The position numbers and the translations under genes are program-made. A stretch of 64,000 nt of DNA from contig NZ_LT635549.1 of assembly GCF_900120155.1 (NCBI RefSeq), positions 2,388,688-2,452,687 of the forward strand, in the 5' to 3' direction. Shown piece by piece: positions 18,084 to 25,520 of the stretch. The notes under the pieces were generated by a model, which was not told the DNA's origin, ran no database searches, and worked only from the letters and a program-made list of their open reading frames with translations. The first letter of the stretch is position 1. Every line of letters begins with the position of its first letter. The stretch is from Clostridium sp. Marseille-P3244 (lineage in GTDB: Bacteria > Bacillota > Clostridia > Lachnospirales > Lachnospiraceae).

Positions 18084-18189
18084 GTATGCCGCCGTTCTGG
18101 GAAAAACAGAAAACGCCATACTCTGTGAAAGTGGGAATTTCCTCCCATCTGATATTTCCGGCGCCACAAAAAAGAGATTTGCGGCATAC
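18084..18189 (-). promoter_or_regulatory. Candidate expression platform of the cobalamin riboswitch
   Basis: GTATGCCGC (18,084-18,092) and GCGGCATAC (18,181-18,189) are a perfect 9-bp inverted repeat. The copy nearer the aptamer can also pair with the GTGGCGCCGG region near 18,150-18,170. This gives two exclusive foldings close to the cbiM ribosome-binding site. No clear U-run terminator is seen, so translational or anti-anti-type control is more likely. This is inference from complementarity only. Confidence 0.4.
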
Positions 18190-18225
18190 ACCGGTCATAT
18201 CCCCGTAACCTCCAGACCCGGTTAA

Positions 18226-18455
18226 AAGTGAATATTCTGACTTAGGCGTCATCACAGACATCCCGCCTTCCCACAGGCTTGCCGCCCACAGTGACCTTCC
18301 GCTTTCCGGCTTTTGTCGTTTGGGACAAAAGACGCATCGCAGAAATGGGATGCTGCTCTTCCAATACAGCAACGGGTATTGTGCAGGATTCTCACCTGCT
18401 TCCTCGGCGGCCCTGCGCGTTTCGCACAGCAGCCACATTCTTTTAACCTGTATGC
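18226..18455 (-). promoter_or_regulatory. Cobalamin riboswitch (intercistronic, before cbiM)
   Basis: Read on the minus strand, the leader has GCAGGTGAGAATCCTGC (the conserved AGAATC region). Then comes the B12-box-like GGTCACTGTGGG, followed by GCCTGTGGGAAGGCGGG and GACGCCTAAGTCAGAATA, in the order of the cobalamin family. Adenosylcobalamin binding would shut off the cbi genes. The element starts only about 15 nt after the cobO stop, leaving no room for a separate promoter between them. Edges are approximate. Confidence 0.93.
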
Positions 18456-18467
18456 CGGATCTGGCTT

Positions 18468-18995
18468 TCAGTACTCAATCCCTTCTCTCGCCCGGATGCC
18501 CCGGTCGAAGGGATGTTTCACCTTGCGTATCTCTGACACATAATCTGCCAGTTCCACAAGACGGTCATCCGGATCCCGTCCCGTAAGGACGACCTCCAGA
18601 CTGTCAGGTTTCTCTTTCAGGAACGAAAGCGCTTCCTCCCGGGGAATCAGCCCGTACTGCCAGGCTGCCATAAATTCATCCATGACCAGGACGCCATACG
18701 CTTCATCGGATATCCGCCCGAGAATTTCCTTCCACAGATCTCTGTAGGTTCTCCCCGCTTCTTCCTTTTCCTCTTCATTCAGTCTGTAAAAGAAACCATA
18801 CACTTTATCCAGATGGATGACATCGATCTCCGGAATTGCGTCCAGTACGTTCAGTTCTCCCGAATCCTCATTCTTCAGGAAACGGGCAAAAAGAACCTTC
18901 TCGCCCCGTCCTGCCGCACGCACGGCAAGCCCCACCGCAGCCGAGGTCTTTCCTTTGCCGTCGCCACAGTAGATATGGATCAGTCCCTGGATCAT
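18468..18995 (-). CDS. cobO: Corrinoid adenosyltransferase CobO/BtuR
   Basis: It transfers the adenosyl group of ATP to Co(I) corrinoids. The 175-residue protein starts MIQGLIHIYCGDGKGKTSAA, with the P-loop GDGKGKTS of the CobA/CobO family. YGVLVMDEFMAAWQYGLI is the Walker B-like region, and VLTGRDPDDRLVELADYVSE is conserved. It lies upstream of the riboswitch and so may escape its control while still being transcribed into the cbi genes. Confidence 0.95.
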   Translation of the reverse strand: MIQGLIHIYCGDGKGKTSAAVGLAVRAAGRGEKVLFARFLKNEDSGELNVLDAIPEIDVIHLDKVYGFFYRLNEEEKEEAGRTYRDLWKEILGRISDEAYGVLVMDEFMAAWQYGLIPREEALSFLKEKPDSLEVVLTGRDPDDRLVELADYVSEIRKVKHPFDRGIRAREGIEY

Positions 18996-19027
18996 ATATA
19001 CTCATCCTTTCTGTCAAGTTCCCATCC

Positions 19028-19056
19028 ATTCTATCACACCCTTTCTTCCATGGCAA
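19028..19056 (-). promoter_or_regulatory. Promoter of cobO (and possibly the whole cbi operon)
   Basis: TTGCCA (19,051-19,056) and TAGAAT (19,028-19,033) are separated by 17 bp on the minus strand, about 30 nt before the cobO start. It lies 14 bp inside the edge of the mobile island, so it is still intact. Confidence 0.6.
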
Positions 19057-19121
19057 GGCGCCGGAATAAGCATGGCATCCCCCCAAAAATGAAATTTTAA
19101 ATTCCACCTCCCCCAGGGGGA

Positions 19122-20572
19122 GTAGCGTTTACTTCTGCACAGTTGATATTTACTCTTTCATACATCCATGGTATGGTTATCTCTCCTTCTGACAGCAGTA
19201 GAAGGAGGCTCATCATGAGTAAATATATTCCTGGTAACCAAAAACACCTTACCCTTGAAAACCGTATCTATATTGAAAACGAACTGAATAAAGGCACTTC
19301 CTTTAAGGATATTGCCAGGTTCCTGTGTAAGGATCCGACCACAATCTCTAAAGAAGTCAGAGCTCACCGTCTCTCAGACTGGTATCACAAAGGGACTTTC
19401 TATAATGCCAAAAACTTCTGCATTCACCGCTTTCACTGTAAGAAGACGAACGCCTGCGGAAAGATTGTCCTCTGCGGAATCAAATGCGCATCCTGTCCTA
19501 CCTGCAACCAAACCTGCAGAAACTTTGAAAAAGAGCGCTGCGTCAGGCTTGACCGGGCTCCCTATGTCTGCAACGGCTGTACGAAAAAAATCAATCACTG
19601 CACGATTGCCCACAAATACTCTTATAACGCCAGGTTCGCTGACAGGAAATACCGGGAAAAACTCCGGGATTCCAGAGCAGGGATCAACACGACTAAACGG
19701 GAGCTTCACAAAAAGGATCAGATCATTTCCCCGCTGATCGAACAGGGACAGTCTCCCTATCATATCCTGACAAACCACCCGGAACTGGACATGTCCGTCC
19801 GTACCCTGTATTCGTACCTTGACCAGGGGCTCTTTACGGCCAGGAACATAGATCTGAAGCGGAAGGTCCATTTCAAGCCAAGAAAGTGCCATAAAACACA
19901 GATCACGGACAGGGCAGTCTTTACCAACCGATCCTATCGTGACTTCTGTTCCCTTTCCCTTACAGGCTATGTCCAAATGGATACGGTTCATTCTTCCAGG
20001 GAATCAAAAAAGACCCTGCTGACCATGTTTTTCACCCAAGAAAAACTCTTCCTTGCTTTTCTGATGAACCGCTGCACGAAAGGCGCTGTCCGTCTTGTTT
20101 TTGACCGTCTGGAAAAGCGTATGGGAACCTATGAATTCGCTTCCGTGTTTGAATATATCCTGACGGACCGGGGCTCTGAATTTGGTGATCCGGATGCTTT
20201 GGAAACCGGAGTGGACGGAATACAGCGTTCCAGCATTTATTACTGTGACCCGATGCAGAGTGGGCAGAAGGGCGGATTGGAACAGGCACATACGATGCTG
20301 CGGATGATCCTCCCAAAAGGACCCAGTTTTGAATTCCTTACGCAATGGGACGTAAACCTGATTGTGAATCATATCAATTCCACACCAAGGGAAAGCCTGG
20401 GTGGAAGGACGCCATACAGCGTCGCGTTGGAAGCACTTGGAGAAGAGGTCTTAAACGCGTTTCAGCTTAGACCGATTGCCCCGGATGAGGTAAATCTGAC
20501 GCCTAAGCTGATCCGCTTTAACCACTAATCAACTGATCGAAATCTGCTGTCAGACTGGAAGTAAACGTTTCA
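19122..20572 (+). mobile_element. IS30-family insertion sequence
   Basis: One transposase gene is flanked by short terminal inverted repeats. GTAGCGTTTACTTC lies at about 19,122-19,135. GAAGTAAACGTTT, whose reverse complement resembles it, lies at about 20,558-20,570. No clear target duplication is seen. A perfect 15-bp palindrome (CTCCCCCAGGGGGAG) touches the left end and may be the target. Ends are approximate. Confidence 0.75.
19215..20528 (+). CDS. IS30-family transposase
   Basis: DDE-type transposase. The ATG with GAAGGAGG upstream gives 437 residues, starting MSKYIPGNQKHLTLENRIYI. The N-terminus has a helix-turn-helix with DIARFLCKDPTTISKEVRAH. A Cys-rich segment (about residues 75-130) follows, as in some clostridial IS30 members. 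The catalytic core includes GYVQMDTVHSS, ILTDRGSEFGDP and the C-terminal NHINSTPRESLGGRTPY. The frame is intact and the element may be active. Confidence 0.95.
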   Translation: MSKYIPGNQKHLTLENRIYIENELNKGTSFKDIARFLCKDPTTISKEVRAHRLSDWYHKGTFYNAKNFCIHRFHCKKTNACGKIVLCGIKCASCPTCNQTCRNFEKERCVRLDRAPYVCNGCTKKINHCTIAHKYSYNARFADRKYREKLRDSRAGINTTKRELHKKDQIISPLIEQGQSPYHILTNHPELDMSVRTLYSYLDQGLFTARNIDLKRKVHFKPRKCHKTQITDRAVFTNRSYRDFCSLSLTGYVQMDTVHSSRESKKTLLTMFFTQEKLFLAFLMNRCTKGAVRLVFDRLEKRMGTYEFASVFEYILTDRGSEFGDPDALETGVDGIQRSSIYYCDPMQSGQKGGLEQAHTMLRMILPKGPSFEFLTQWDVNLIVNHINSTPRESLGGRTPYSVALEALGEEVLNAFQLRPIAPDEVNLTPKLIRFNH

Positions 20573-20812
20573 CATTTTTTAGATGTGGCCGGTGGAATTC
20601 AGTCATGCACACTGTATTCCAGCGGTCCGTTTCCCATGCCCAGAAATCAAGTATTTTTCGATGAGTTTAGCTAATTATAACAGAAAACAGGAGATTTTGC
20701 TTAAAAATCCCCTGTAAAATCTGCAAAAAATAAAGTATGGTGGAATTGATATGCTCCCCTTTAGGTAGACAGTTGAAATAGTAAAACTGTTTATCTAGAA
20801 GGGAGTTTTATT

Positions 20813-21490
20813 ATGCCTAGAGGAATATTACCAGAAGTGAAACTGCAGGCTGTAAAAGATTACATTTCAGGAAACGGATCCCATCTCTCTCACGCACGTG
20901 AACTTGGAGTGAGTAAAACCGTTTTTACTAGATGGGTTAACAAGTATAAAACATTCGGAGAATCCGCTTTCATCAGAACAGGTCACAATCAATCTTATCC
21001 AGCCTCCTTTAAAAAAGATGTTGTTGAAGCGTATCTAAACGGAGAAGGATCTTACTGGGAACTGGCAGTTACCTATAACATTCCTGCCGAAACTACAATC
21101 AGACAGTGGGTTTTGAAGTATAATGGACATGAGAAGCTGAAAGCTTCCGGAACAGGAGGAAATGCTATCATGACCAAAGGAAGAAAAACCACCTTCGATG
21201 AACGGGTTGAAATCGTGCAATACTGCATCGCTCATGATCATAATTATGCCAAGACAGCAGAACAGTTTGAGATTTCTTACCAACAGGCACGTAATTATAC
21301 GATAAAATATGAGAAGCAGGGAGTGGAGGCTCTTCGTGACCGGCGAGGAAGGCGAAAACCAGAAGAGGAAATGTCAGAACTCGAAAAACTGCGGGCCGAA
21401 AATCGGATTTTGCGGGCCGAAAAAGAGCACGCACAAATGGAGGCGGACTTCTTAAAAAAACTTGCAGAAATCGAAAGGAGGCGGGGCTGA
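20813..21490 (+). CDS. IS3-family OrfA (DNA-binding part of transposase)
   Basis: A 225-residue protein starting MPRGILPEVKLQAVKDYISG, with two helix-turn-helix units (about residues 1-60 and 65-160) and a C-terminal coiled coil/leucine zipper. Near its end A7 at 21,454-21,460, within TTAAAAAAACTT, is a -1 slippery site. Shifting there leads to KEAGLSRQRNKPIYQVIKEE in the orfB frame, which makes the OrfAB transposase. Confidence 0.93.
   Translation: MPRGILPEVKLQAVKDYISGNGSHLSHARELGVSKTVFTRWVNKYKTFGESAFIRTGHNQSYPASFKKDVVEAYLNGEGSYWELAVTYNIPAETTIRQWVLKYNGHEKLKASGTGGNAIMTKGRKTTFDERVEIVQYCIAHDHNYAKTAEQFEISYQQARNYTIKYEKQGVEALRDRRGRRKPEEEMSELEKLRAENRILRAEKEHAQMEADFLKKLAEIERRRG
21454..21460 (+). 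other. Programmed -1 frameshift site of the IS3 element
   Basis: A run of seven A within TTA AAA AAA CTT of orfA. The -1 frame stays open from here into orfB. This matches the way IS3 elements make their fused OrfAB transposase. Confidence 0.75.
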
Positions 21491-21519
21491 GCCGGCAAAG
21501 GAACAAACCCATTTATCAG

Positions 21520-22389
21520 GTGATCAAAGAGGAACATGAAGAACACCATTACTCAATCCGGTCTTTATGTAAACTTGGCGGCATTACAAGAGCAGCTTAC
21601 TACAAATGGCTGAACCGTATAGAGACAGCAAATGACCGGCTGAACAAACAGATTTCCGACCGGTTGGAAGCAATCCATCAAGAACATCCTGACATGGGAT
21701 ATCGGAGATTGAATGATAAACTCCGTCACGATAATGGCATCAAAGTAAATGATAAGAGGATCCTGCGTATATGCAGGAAACAGCAGATAAGGTCAAACTT
21801 GAAATATCGTTATGACGGCTGTACAAGACCATCGAAAAATCCAGCTTTTATAGCAGAAAATATTTTAAACAGAGATTTTCATGCAGATGGTCTGAACAAG
21901 AAATGGGTAACTGATGTAACAGAGTTTAAGTATGGCACTTCATTTGACCATATCCATAAGCTATACCTGAGTGTGATTCTGGACTTATGTGATCATCGTC
22001 CAGTTGCATATGTGTTAAGTGATCACAATAACAATCAGCTTATATTTGATACTTTCGATCAGGCAGTAAGAAATAATCCGGGAGTTCATCCAATCTTTCA
22101 TAGTGACCGGGGTTTCCAATACACTTCCCGCGTGTTTCACCAAAAGCTAATAGACGCGGGAATGACACAGAGCATGTCCCGAGTAGCACACTGTACGGAT
22201 AATGGGCCTATGGAAGGATTCTGGGGGATACTAAAACGCGAAATGTATTATGGGAGGAAGTATCATACCAGAGAGGAACTTGTACAAGCGATAATGGCAT
22301 ATATAGACTATTACATAAATGACCGCCCGCAAAGGTGCCTTGATGTATTAACACCGTTTGAATTTCATGAACGGTTATTAGCCGCATAA
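21520..22389 (+). CDS. IS3-family OrfB (catalytic part of transposase)
   Basis: A DDE integrase core, in the -1 frame relative to orfA and continuous with it upstream of the listed GTG. Seen are the HTH_21-like HPDMGYRRLNDKLRHDNGI, then NKKWVTDVTEFKYG with the first Asp, PIFHSDRGFQYTSRVFHQKL with the second, and CTDNGPMEGFWGILKREMY with the Glu. The stop codon lies inside the 9-bp CCGCATAAA target duplication of the inserted IS256 element, so the protein is complete. Confidence 0.94.
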   Translation: MIKEEHEEHHYSIRSLCKLGGITRAAYYKWLNRIETANDRLNKQISDRLEAIHQEHPDMGYRRLNDKLRHDNGIKVNDKRILRICRKQQIRSNLKYRYDGCTRPSKNPAFIAENILNRDFHADGLNKKWVTDVTEFKYGTSFDHIHKLYLSVILDLCDHRPVAYVLSDHNNNQLIFDTFDQAVRNNPGVHPIFHSDRGFQYTSRVFHQKLIDAGMTQSMSRVAHCTDNGPMEGFWGILKREMYYGRKYHTREELVQAIMAYIDYYINDRPQRCLDVLTPFEFHERLLAA

Positions 22390-22390
22390 A

Positions 22391-23878
22391 AGAGACCGTT
22401 TCAAGTTTTGTGTAAACTAAAAAACTGATATAAGATATGTCATTAGTTACTTTGGGCAGAGCCAATTTTTTGAGGTTCTGCCCTTGCTTGTATTATAATG
22501 CAGTTTCCAGACATGTCAAGCAGGGCTGGCTAATCCAGCCCTCTCAGACGGGAAGCTGCTTATAATCCGGATAGTCTTTCTTCAAAGAAAATCTCCAGCT
22601 GCGAATGGATCTGCCCCCAATCCTGCCGGTGGCCTGTCCATTTTTTCGTGATATCCATCATGGCTAAATACAGCATTTTTAAGAGACTCTCATCAGAAGG
22701 AAACACTGTCTTAGATTTTGTGACCTTTCGGAGCTGGCGGTTAAATCCCTCGATTGCATTGGTGGTATAGATCAGACGGCGGATCGCTTCCGGGTACTTA
22801 AAATAAGTCGAAAGATTCGCCCAGTTATCTTTCCAGGATTTCGCTATTTTCGGGTATTTTCCGCTCCATTTGTCATCAAAGCTGTCCAGCTCTGCTAATG
22901 CGATTTCTTCTGTTGGAGCTGCATATACACGTTTCAGATCAGCCATCAGGGGCTTGATCTCCTTATAGGAAACGAACTTCGTGGTATTCCGAATCTGATG
23001 AATGATACATTGCTGGATTTCTGTCTGGGGAAATACCGCCTCAATTGCCTGAGGAAATCCTGTCAGCCCATCCACACATGCAATTAGGATATCTTCTACT
23101 CCGCGGTTCCTTAGCCCGTTCAAAATAGAAAGCCAGAATTTCGCGCTTTCATTTTGTCCAACATACATGCCAAGCACGTCTTTATGTCCTTCCATGTCAA
23201 TCCCAATGGCGCTATAAACTGCACGTCTTACAATCCGTCCTTCATTGCGCACATGATAATGGATGGCATCCATGAAAACCACAGCATAAATTTCTTCCAA
23301 TGGTCTTTCCTGCCATTCTTTCACAATGGGAAGAATCTTATCCGTGATCCGGCTAATGGTGCTGTCAGAGATTTCGATGTCGTACAGTTCACGCATATGG
23401 CTTTCAATATCATTTGTGGTCATTCCTTTGGCATACATGGAGATGATCTTTTCCTCCATGTCCTGAGTGACGGTATTCTGGTATTTCTTGACAATCTGCG
23501 GTTCAAACCCGCCTTTCCTGTCCCTGGGGATGTCGATTTCCATGTCTCCATAGCTGGTATGCATTGTCTTCTGAGAATGTCCATTTCTGGAATTATCCGT
23601 TTCCTTGTTACGATAATCATACTTAGAATAGCCTAATTCCTCGTCCATCTCCTGGTCCAGAGCACCTTCCAGAATGATGGACATCATATCCCGCATGATG
23701 GAGTTAACATCTGTCCCATCTTTGACTTTAACATTGTTTTCTTTCATGTAGTTACCCATCATTTCTCGAAGGGCTGCTTTTTGTGGGGTATCCTTTTTTC
23801 TTGCCATAAAATAAACCTCCAAACTGGTAAGTCTATCTTACATCAGTTTGAAGGTTTACACAAACTTTGGGATACTCC
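22391..23878 (-). mobile_element. IS256-family insertion sequence inside the IS3 element
   Basis: CCGCATAAA at 22,382-22,390 is repeated at 23,879-23,887, a 9-bp target duplication as expected for IS256. The ends share CAAGTTTTGTGTAAAC (left, from 22,402) and CAAAGTTTGTGTAAAC (right, reverse complement). Related ACTGATRTAAGATA follows inside both ends. The transposase lies on the minus strand. Confidence 0.88.
22560..23807 (-). CDS. IS256/Mutator-family transposase
   Basis: Start chosen by GGAGG 8 nt upstream; 415 residues beginning MARKKDTPQKAALREMMGNY. The catalytic residues fall in AVVFMDAIHYHV, LIACVDGLTGFPQAIEAVFP and IYTTNAIEGFNRQLRK. The usual CIIHQIRNTTKFV is present. The frame is intact. 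Confidence 0.96.
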   Translation of the reverse strand: MARKKDTPQKAALREMMGNYMKENNVKVKDGTDVNSIMRDMMSIILEGALDQEMDEELGYSKYDYRNKETDNSRNGHSQKTMHTSYGDMEIDIPRDRKGGFEPQIVKKYQNTVTQDMEEKIISMYAKGMTTNDIESHMRELYDIEISDSTISRITDKILPIVKEWQERPLEEIYAVVFMDAIHYHVRNEGRIVRRAVYSAIGIDMEGHKDVLGMYVGQNESAKFWLSILNGLRNRGVEDILIACVDGLTGFPQAIEAVFPQTEIQQCIIHQIRNTTKFVSYKEIKPLMADLKRVYAAPTEEIALAELDSFDDKWSGKYPKIAKSWKDNWANLSTYFKYPEAIRRLIYTTNAIEGFNRQLRKVTKSKTVFPSDESLLKMLYLAMMDITKKWTGHRQDWGQIHSQLEIFFEERLSGL

Positions 23879-24028
23879 CGCATAAATGATTGCCCGGCAC
23901 AAACCGGGCAATACAAAAATTTTATATTTTTTTCATTGTCTACTTGACGGGTAGCACACCAAATTTACCTCTTCACTGGAATTTAAAATTTCAATTTAGC
24001 GCATGGCATCCCCCGGGTAATCCACACT

Positions 24029-24063
24029 TATAAAAATACCGGTCTCCCTTTTCGGAGACCGGC
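24029..24063 (-). terminator. Intrinsic terminator after the first NlpC/P60 gene
   Basis: On the minus strand GCCGGTCTCC and GGAGACCGGT form a 10-bp stem with a 6-nt loop, followed by ATTTTTAT. It lies about 110 nt after the stop codon, next to the island edge. Confidence 0.85.
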
Positions 24064-24170
24064 TTCGTTTCCGCAGTTAACTGCTGCTCTTTTTTACAAT
24101 TCTATCAACTTTAAATATAAATCTCCCTGACCGCACTGACAGAATAAAAACAGTTCAGCAGGGTTCCCTC

Positions 24171-25220
24171 TTAGTACCTTACATAAATCATACCGCTCTG
24201 CACCGATCCGATTATGACGCCGATGCCATAATCCGCACAGTGGATCATCAGACCGTCCCCTATGTATATTCCACAGTGACCTGCATTCACACATACATCA
24301 CCGGGCTGAGGATCACTTACCTGGGTCCAGCTCAAGAACGTATATGTATTTCCCAGCCTCTGATACTGTCCGGTCAGACAGTATGCCACGAATCCGGAAC
24401 AGTCAAAAAGGCCCGGACTGCATGCCCCCATACTGTACTCTGCTCTTCCAAGCCAGCTGTACGCACGGTCAACAATGGCATTCCCTGTTACCTCATCATA
24501 AGATGGCTCTGAATAGGAAGGACTCCCGTCATTTCCCGCAGTCTCATCGGTACCGCTGTTTCCGCTGTTCTCCGCGGCAGCCGCTTCTTCTTCCGCCTTC
24601 CGTTCTTCCTCTGCTTTTCTTGCGGCTTCCTGGATCAGCTCATCCAGATTATCTATTTCATCCTGCTTGGAAGAGATCGTTTCTGTCAAAGTCGCCTGCT
24701 GCGCCTCATACTCTGCTTCCGTCGCCTTCAGATTTTCCAGCTCTGTCTCAAGCTTTGTCTGAAGATCTTCGATCTCTGTCACTGTATCCGCATATTCCTG
24801 GAGCTGTTCCCTGTCATATTCATGAACCTGCTGAGAATACTCCGCCTGAGAGAGCATATCCGTAATATCCCCTGAGGTCAGCACCTTTTCCATAGTAGCC
24901 GTGCCGCTCCCTGACTCATACATATACTTGATACGGAGCTTCATAGCCTCGTACTGCTCCTCTTTCTTTGCTTCAGCAACTTCTAAATCTTCCTGTGCCT
25001 GTGTGATCTCCTGTCCGGTATTGATCAGCTCGGTCTCCAGCTCACTGGCCCTGATGATCAGCTCATCCAGCTCCTCTTGAAGATCTCCCAGCTCATCCTG
25101 CGCGCTGGCTTTCTGTTCTTCCAGTTCATCCTGCGTCGGCTCGGCTAATACCGGGGTCACGGACAGTGAACAGACAAGAGCAGTTGCCAGCAACATCCTG
25201 CGTATTCTTTTCAAATTCAT
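24171..25220 (-). CDS. Secreted coiled-coil NlpC/P60 peptidoglycan hydrolase (copy A)
   Basis: Predicted secreted D,L-endopeptidase that cuts peptidoglycan stem peptides. The 349-residue protein has a signal peptide ending near TPVLAEPTQ. A long coiled coil (about residues 28-205) contains YMYESGSGTATMEKVLTSGD, typical of the PcsB/SagA-like N-domain. A low-complexity Ser/Gly/Glu linker follows. The C-terminal NlpC/P60 domain has the Cys in GLFDCSGFVAYCL and the His in NAGHCGIYIGDGLMIH. It is paralogous to the next gene. A host-immunity role as for SagA is possible but inferred. Confidence 0.93.
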   Translation of the reverse strand: MNLKRIRRMLLATALVCSLSVTPVLAEPTQDELEEQKASAQDELGDLQEELDELIIRASELETELINTGQEITQAQEDLEVAEAKKEEQYEAMKLRIKYMYESGSGTATMEKVLTSGDITDMLSQAEYSQQVHEYDREQLQEYADTVTEIEDLQTKLETELENLKATEAEYEAQQATLTETISSKQDEIDNLDELIQEAARKAEEERKAEEEAAAAENSGNSGTDETAGNDGSPSYSEPSYDEVTGNAIVDRAYSWLGRAEYSMGACSPGLFDCSGFVAYCLTGQYQRLGNTYTFLSWTQVSDPQPGDVCVNAGHCGIYIGDGLMIHCADYGIGVIIGSVQSGMIYVRY

Positions 25221-25282
25221 CTTTTCACCTTTTTATAAGTTTTCTTCAGCATTTCTACAGCATTTTCCTTAATATGTTATAA

Positions 25283-25311
25283 ATTATAATAAACTTCCGC
25301 CAAAATATCAA
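25283..25311 (-). promoter_or_regulatory. Promoter of NlpC/P60 copy A
   Basis: TTGATA (25,306-25,311) and TATAAT (25,283-25,288) with a 17-bp spacer on the minus strand. Just upstream is AATATTACGAGAATGTTAAA, closely similar to the block before copy B (AATATATTACAAAAATGTTA). This suggests shared control by one regulator. Confidence 0.75.
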
Positions 25312-25460
25312 TCAATTTTTAACATTCTCGTAATATTTCACAAAATAAACATATCTACAAAAAAGCGCTTGGCCTTACCATAATGGAGATCGTCCCTGCC
25401 AAATAAGCTTGCTCCTTTTCGGGACACAGAAAAACCAGTTATTGAACCGGAGCCATATGT

Positions 25461-25493
25461 GAAAAAGGGCCCTGTGGCTAAAACACAGGGCTC
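25461..25493 (-). terminator. Intrinsic terminator after NlpC/P60 copy B
   Basis: On the minus strand GCCCTGTG and CACAGGGC form an 8-bp stem with a 7-nt loop, followed by CCTTTTTC. It separates the two paralogues into independent transcripts. Confidence 0.82.
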
Positions 25494-25520
25494 TTAAAAT
25501 ATCTCTCAAAATTATTTTAT

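Larger units (their letters stand above)
20752..23956 (+). mobile_element. IS3-family (IS150-like) element interrupted by an IS256-family element
   Basis: The left end TGCTCCCCTTTAGGTAGACA (from 20,752) matches the reverse complement of the right end near 23,934-23,956 (TGCTACCCGTCAAGTAGACA). Both end in TG...CA as expected. The right end is separated from orfB by the inserted IS256 element. Without that insert the element is about 1.7 kb. Its own 3' terminator hairpin, ATTGCCCGG with CCGGGCAAT, lies at 23,889-23,912. No target duplication is visible, so one flank may have been rearranged. Confidence 0.8.
19070..24014. mobile_element. Nested insertion-sequence island with 14-bp direct repeats at its edges
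   Basis: GCATGGCATCCCCC occurs at 19,070-19,083 and at 24,001-24,014. Just inside these, TGAAATTTTAAATTCCA (about 19,089-19,105) is the exact reverse complement of TGGAATTTAAAATTTCA (about 23,977-23,993). Between them lie an IS30-type element, an IS3-type element, and an IS256-type element nested in the IS3. The flanks are cobO with its promoter on one side and the NlpC terminator on the other. Confidence 0.6.

Noticed and set aside
23495-23515. GGTTCAAACCC resembling a tRNA T-loop
   Set aside because: It is inside the IS256 transposase and no acceptor or anticodon arm surrounds it; the similar site near 59,565 is inside the SpoIID-like gene.
25221-25460. Possible c-di-AMP riboswitch before the NlpC/P60 gene
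   Set aside because: Such leaders often precede hydrolase genes, but the conserved motifs are absent and the leader is too short.
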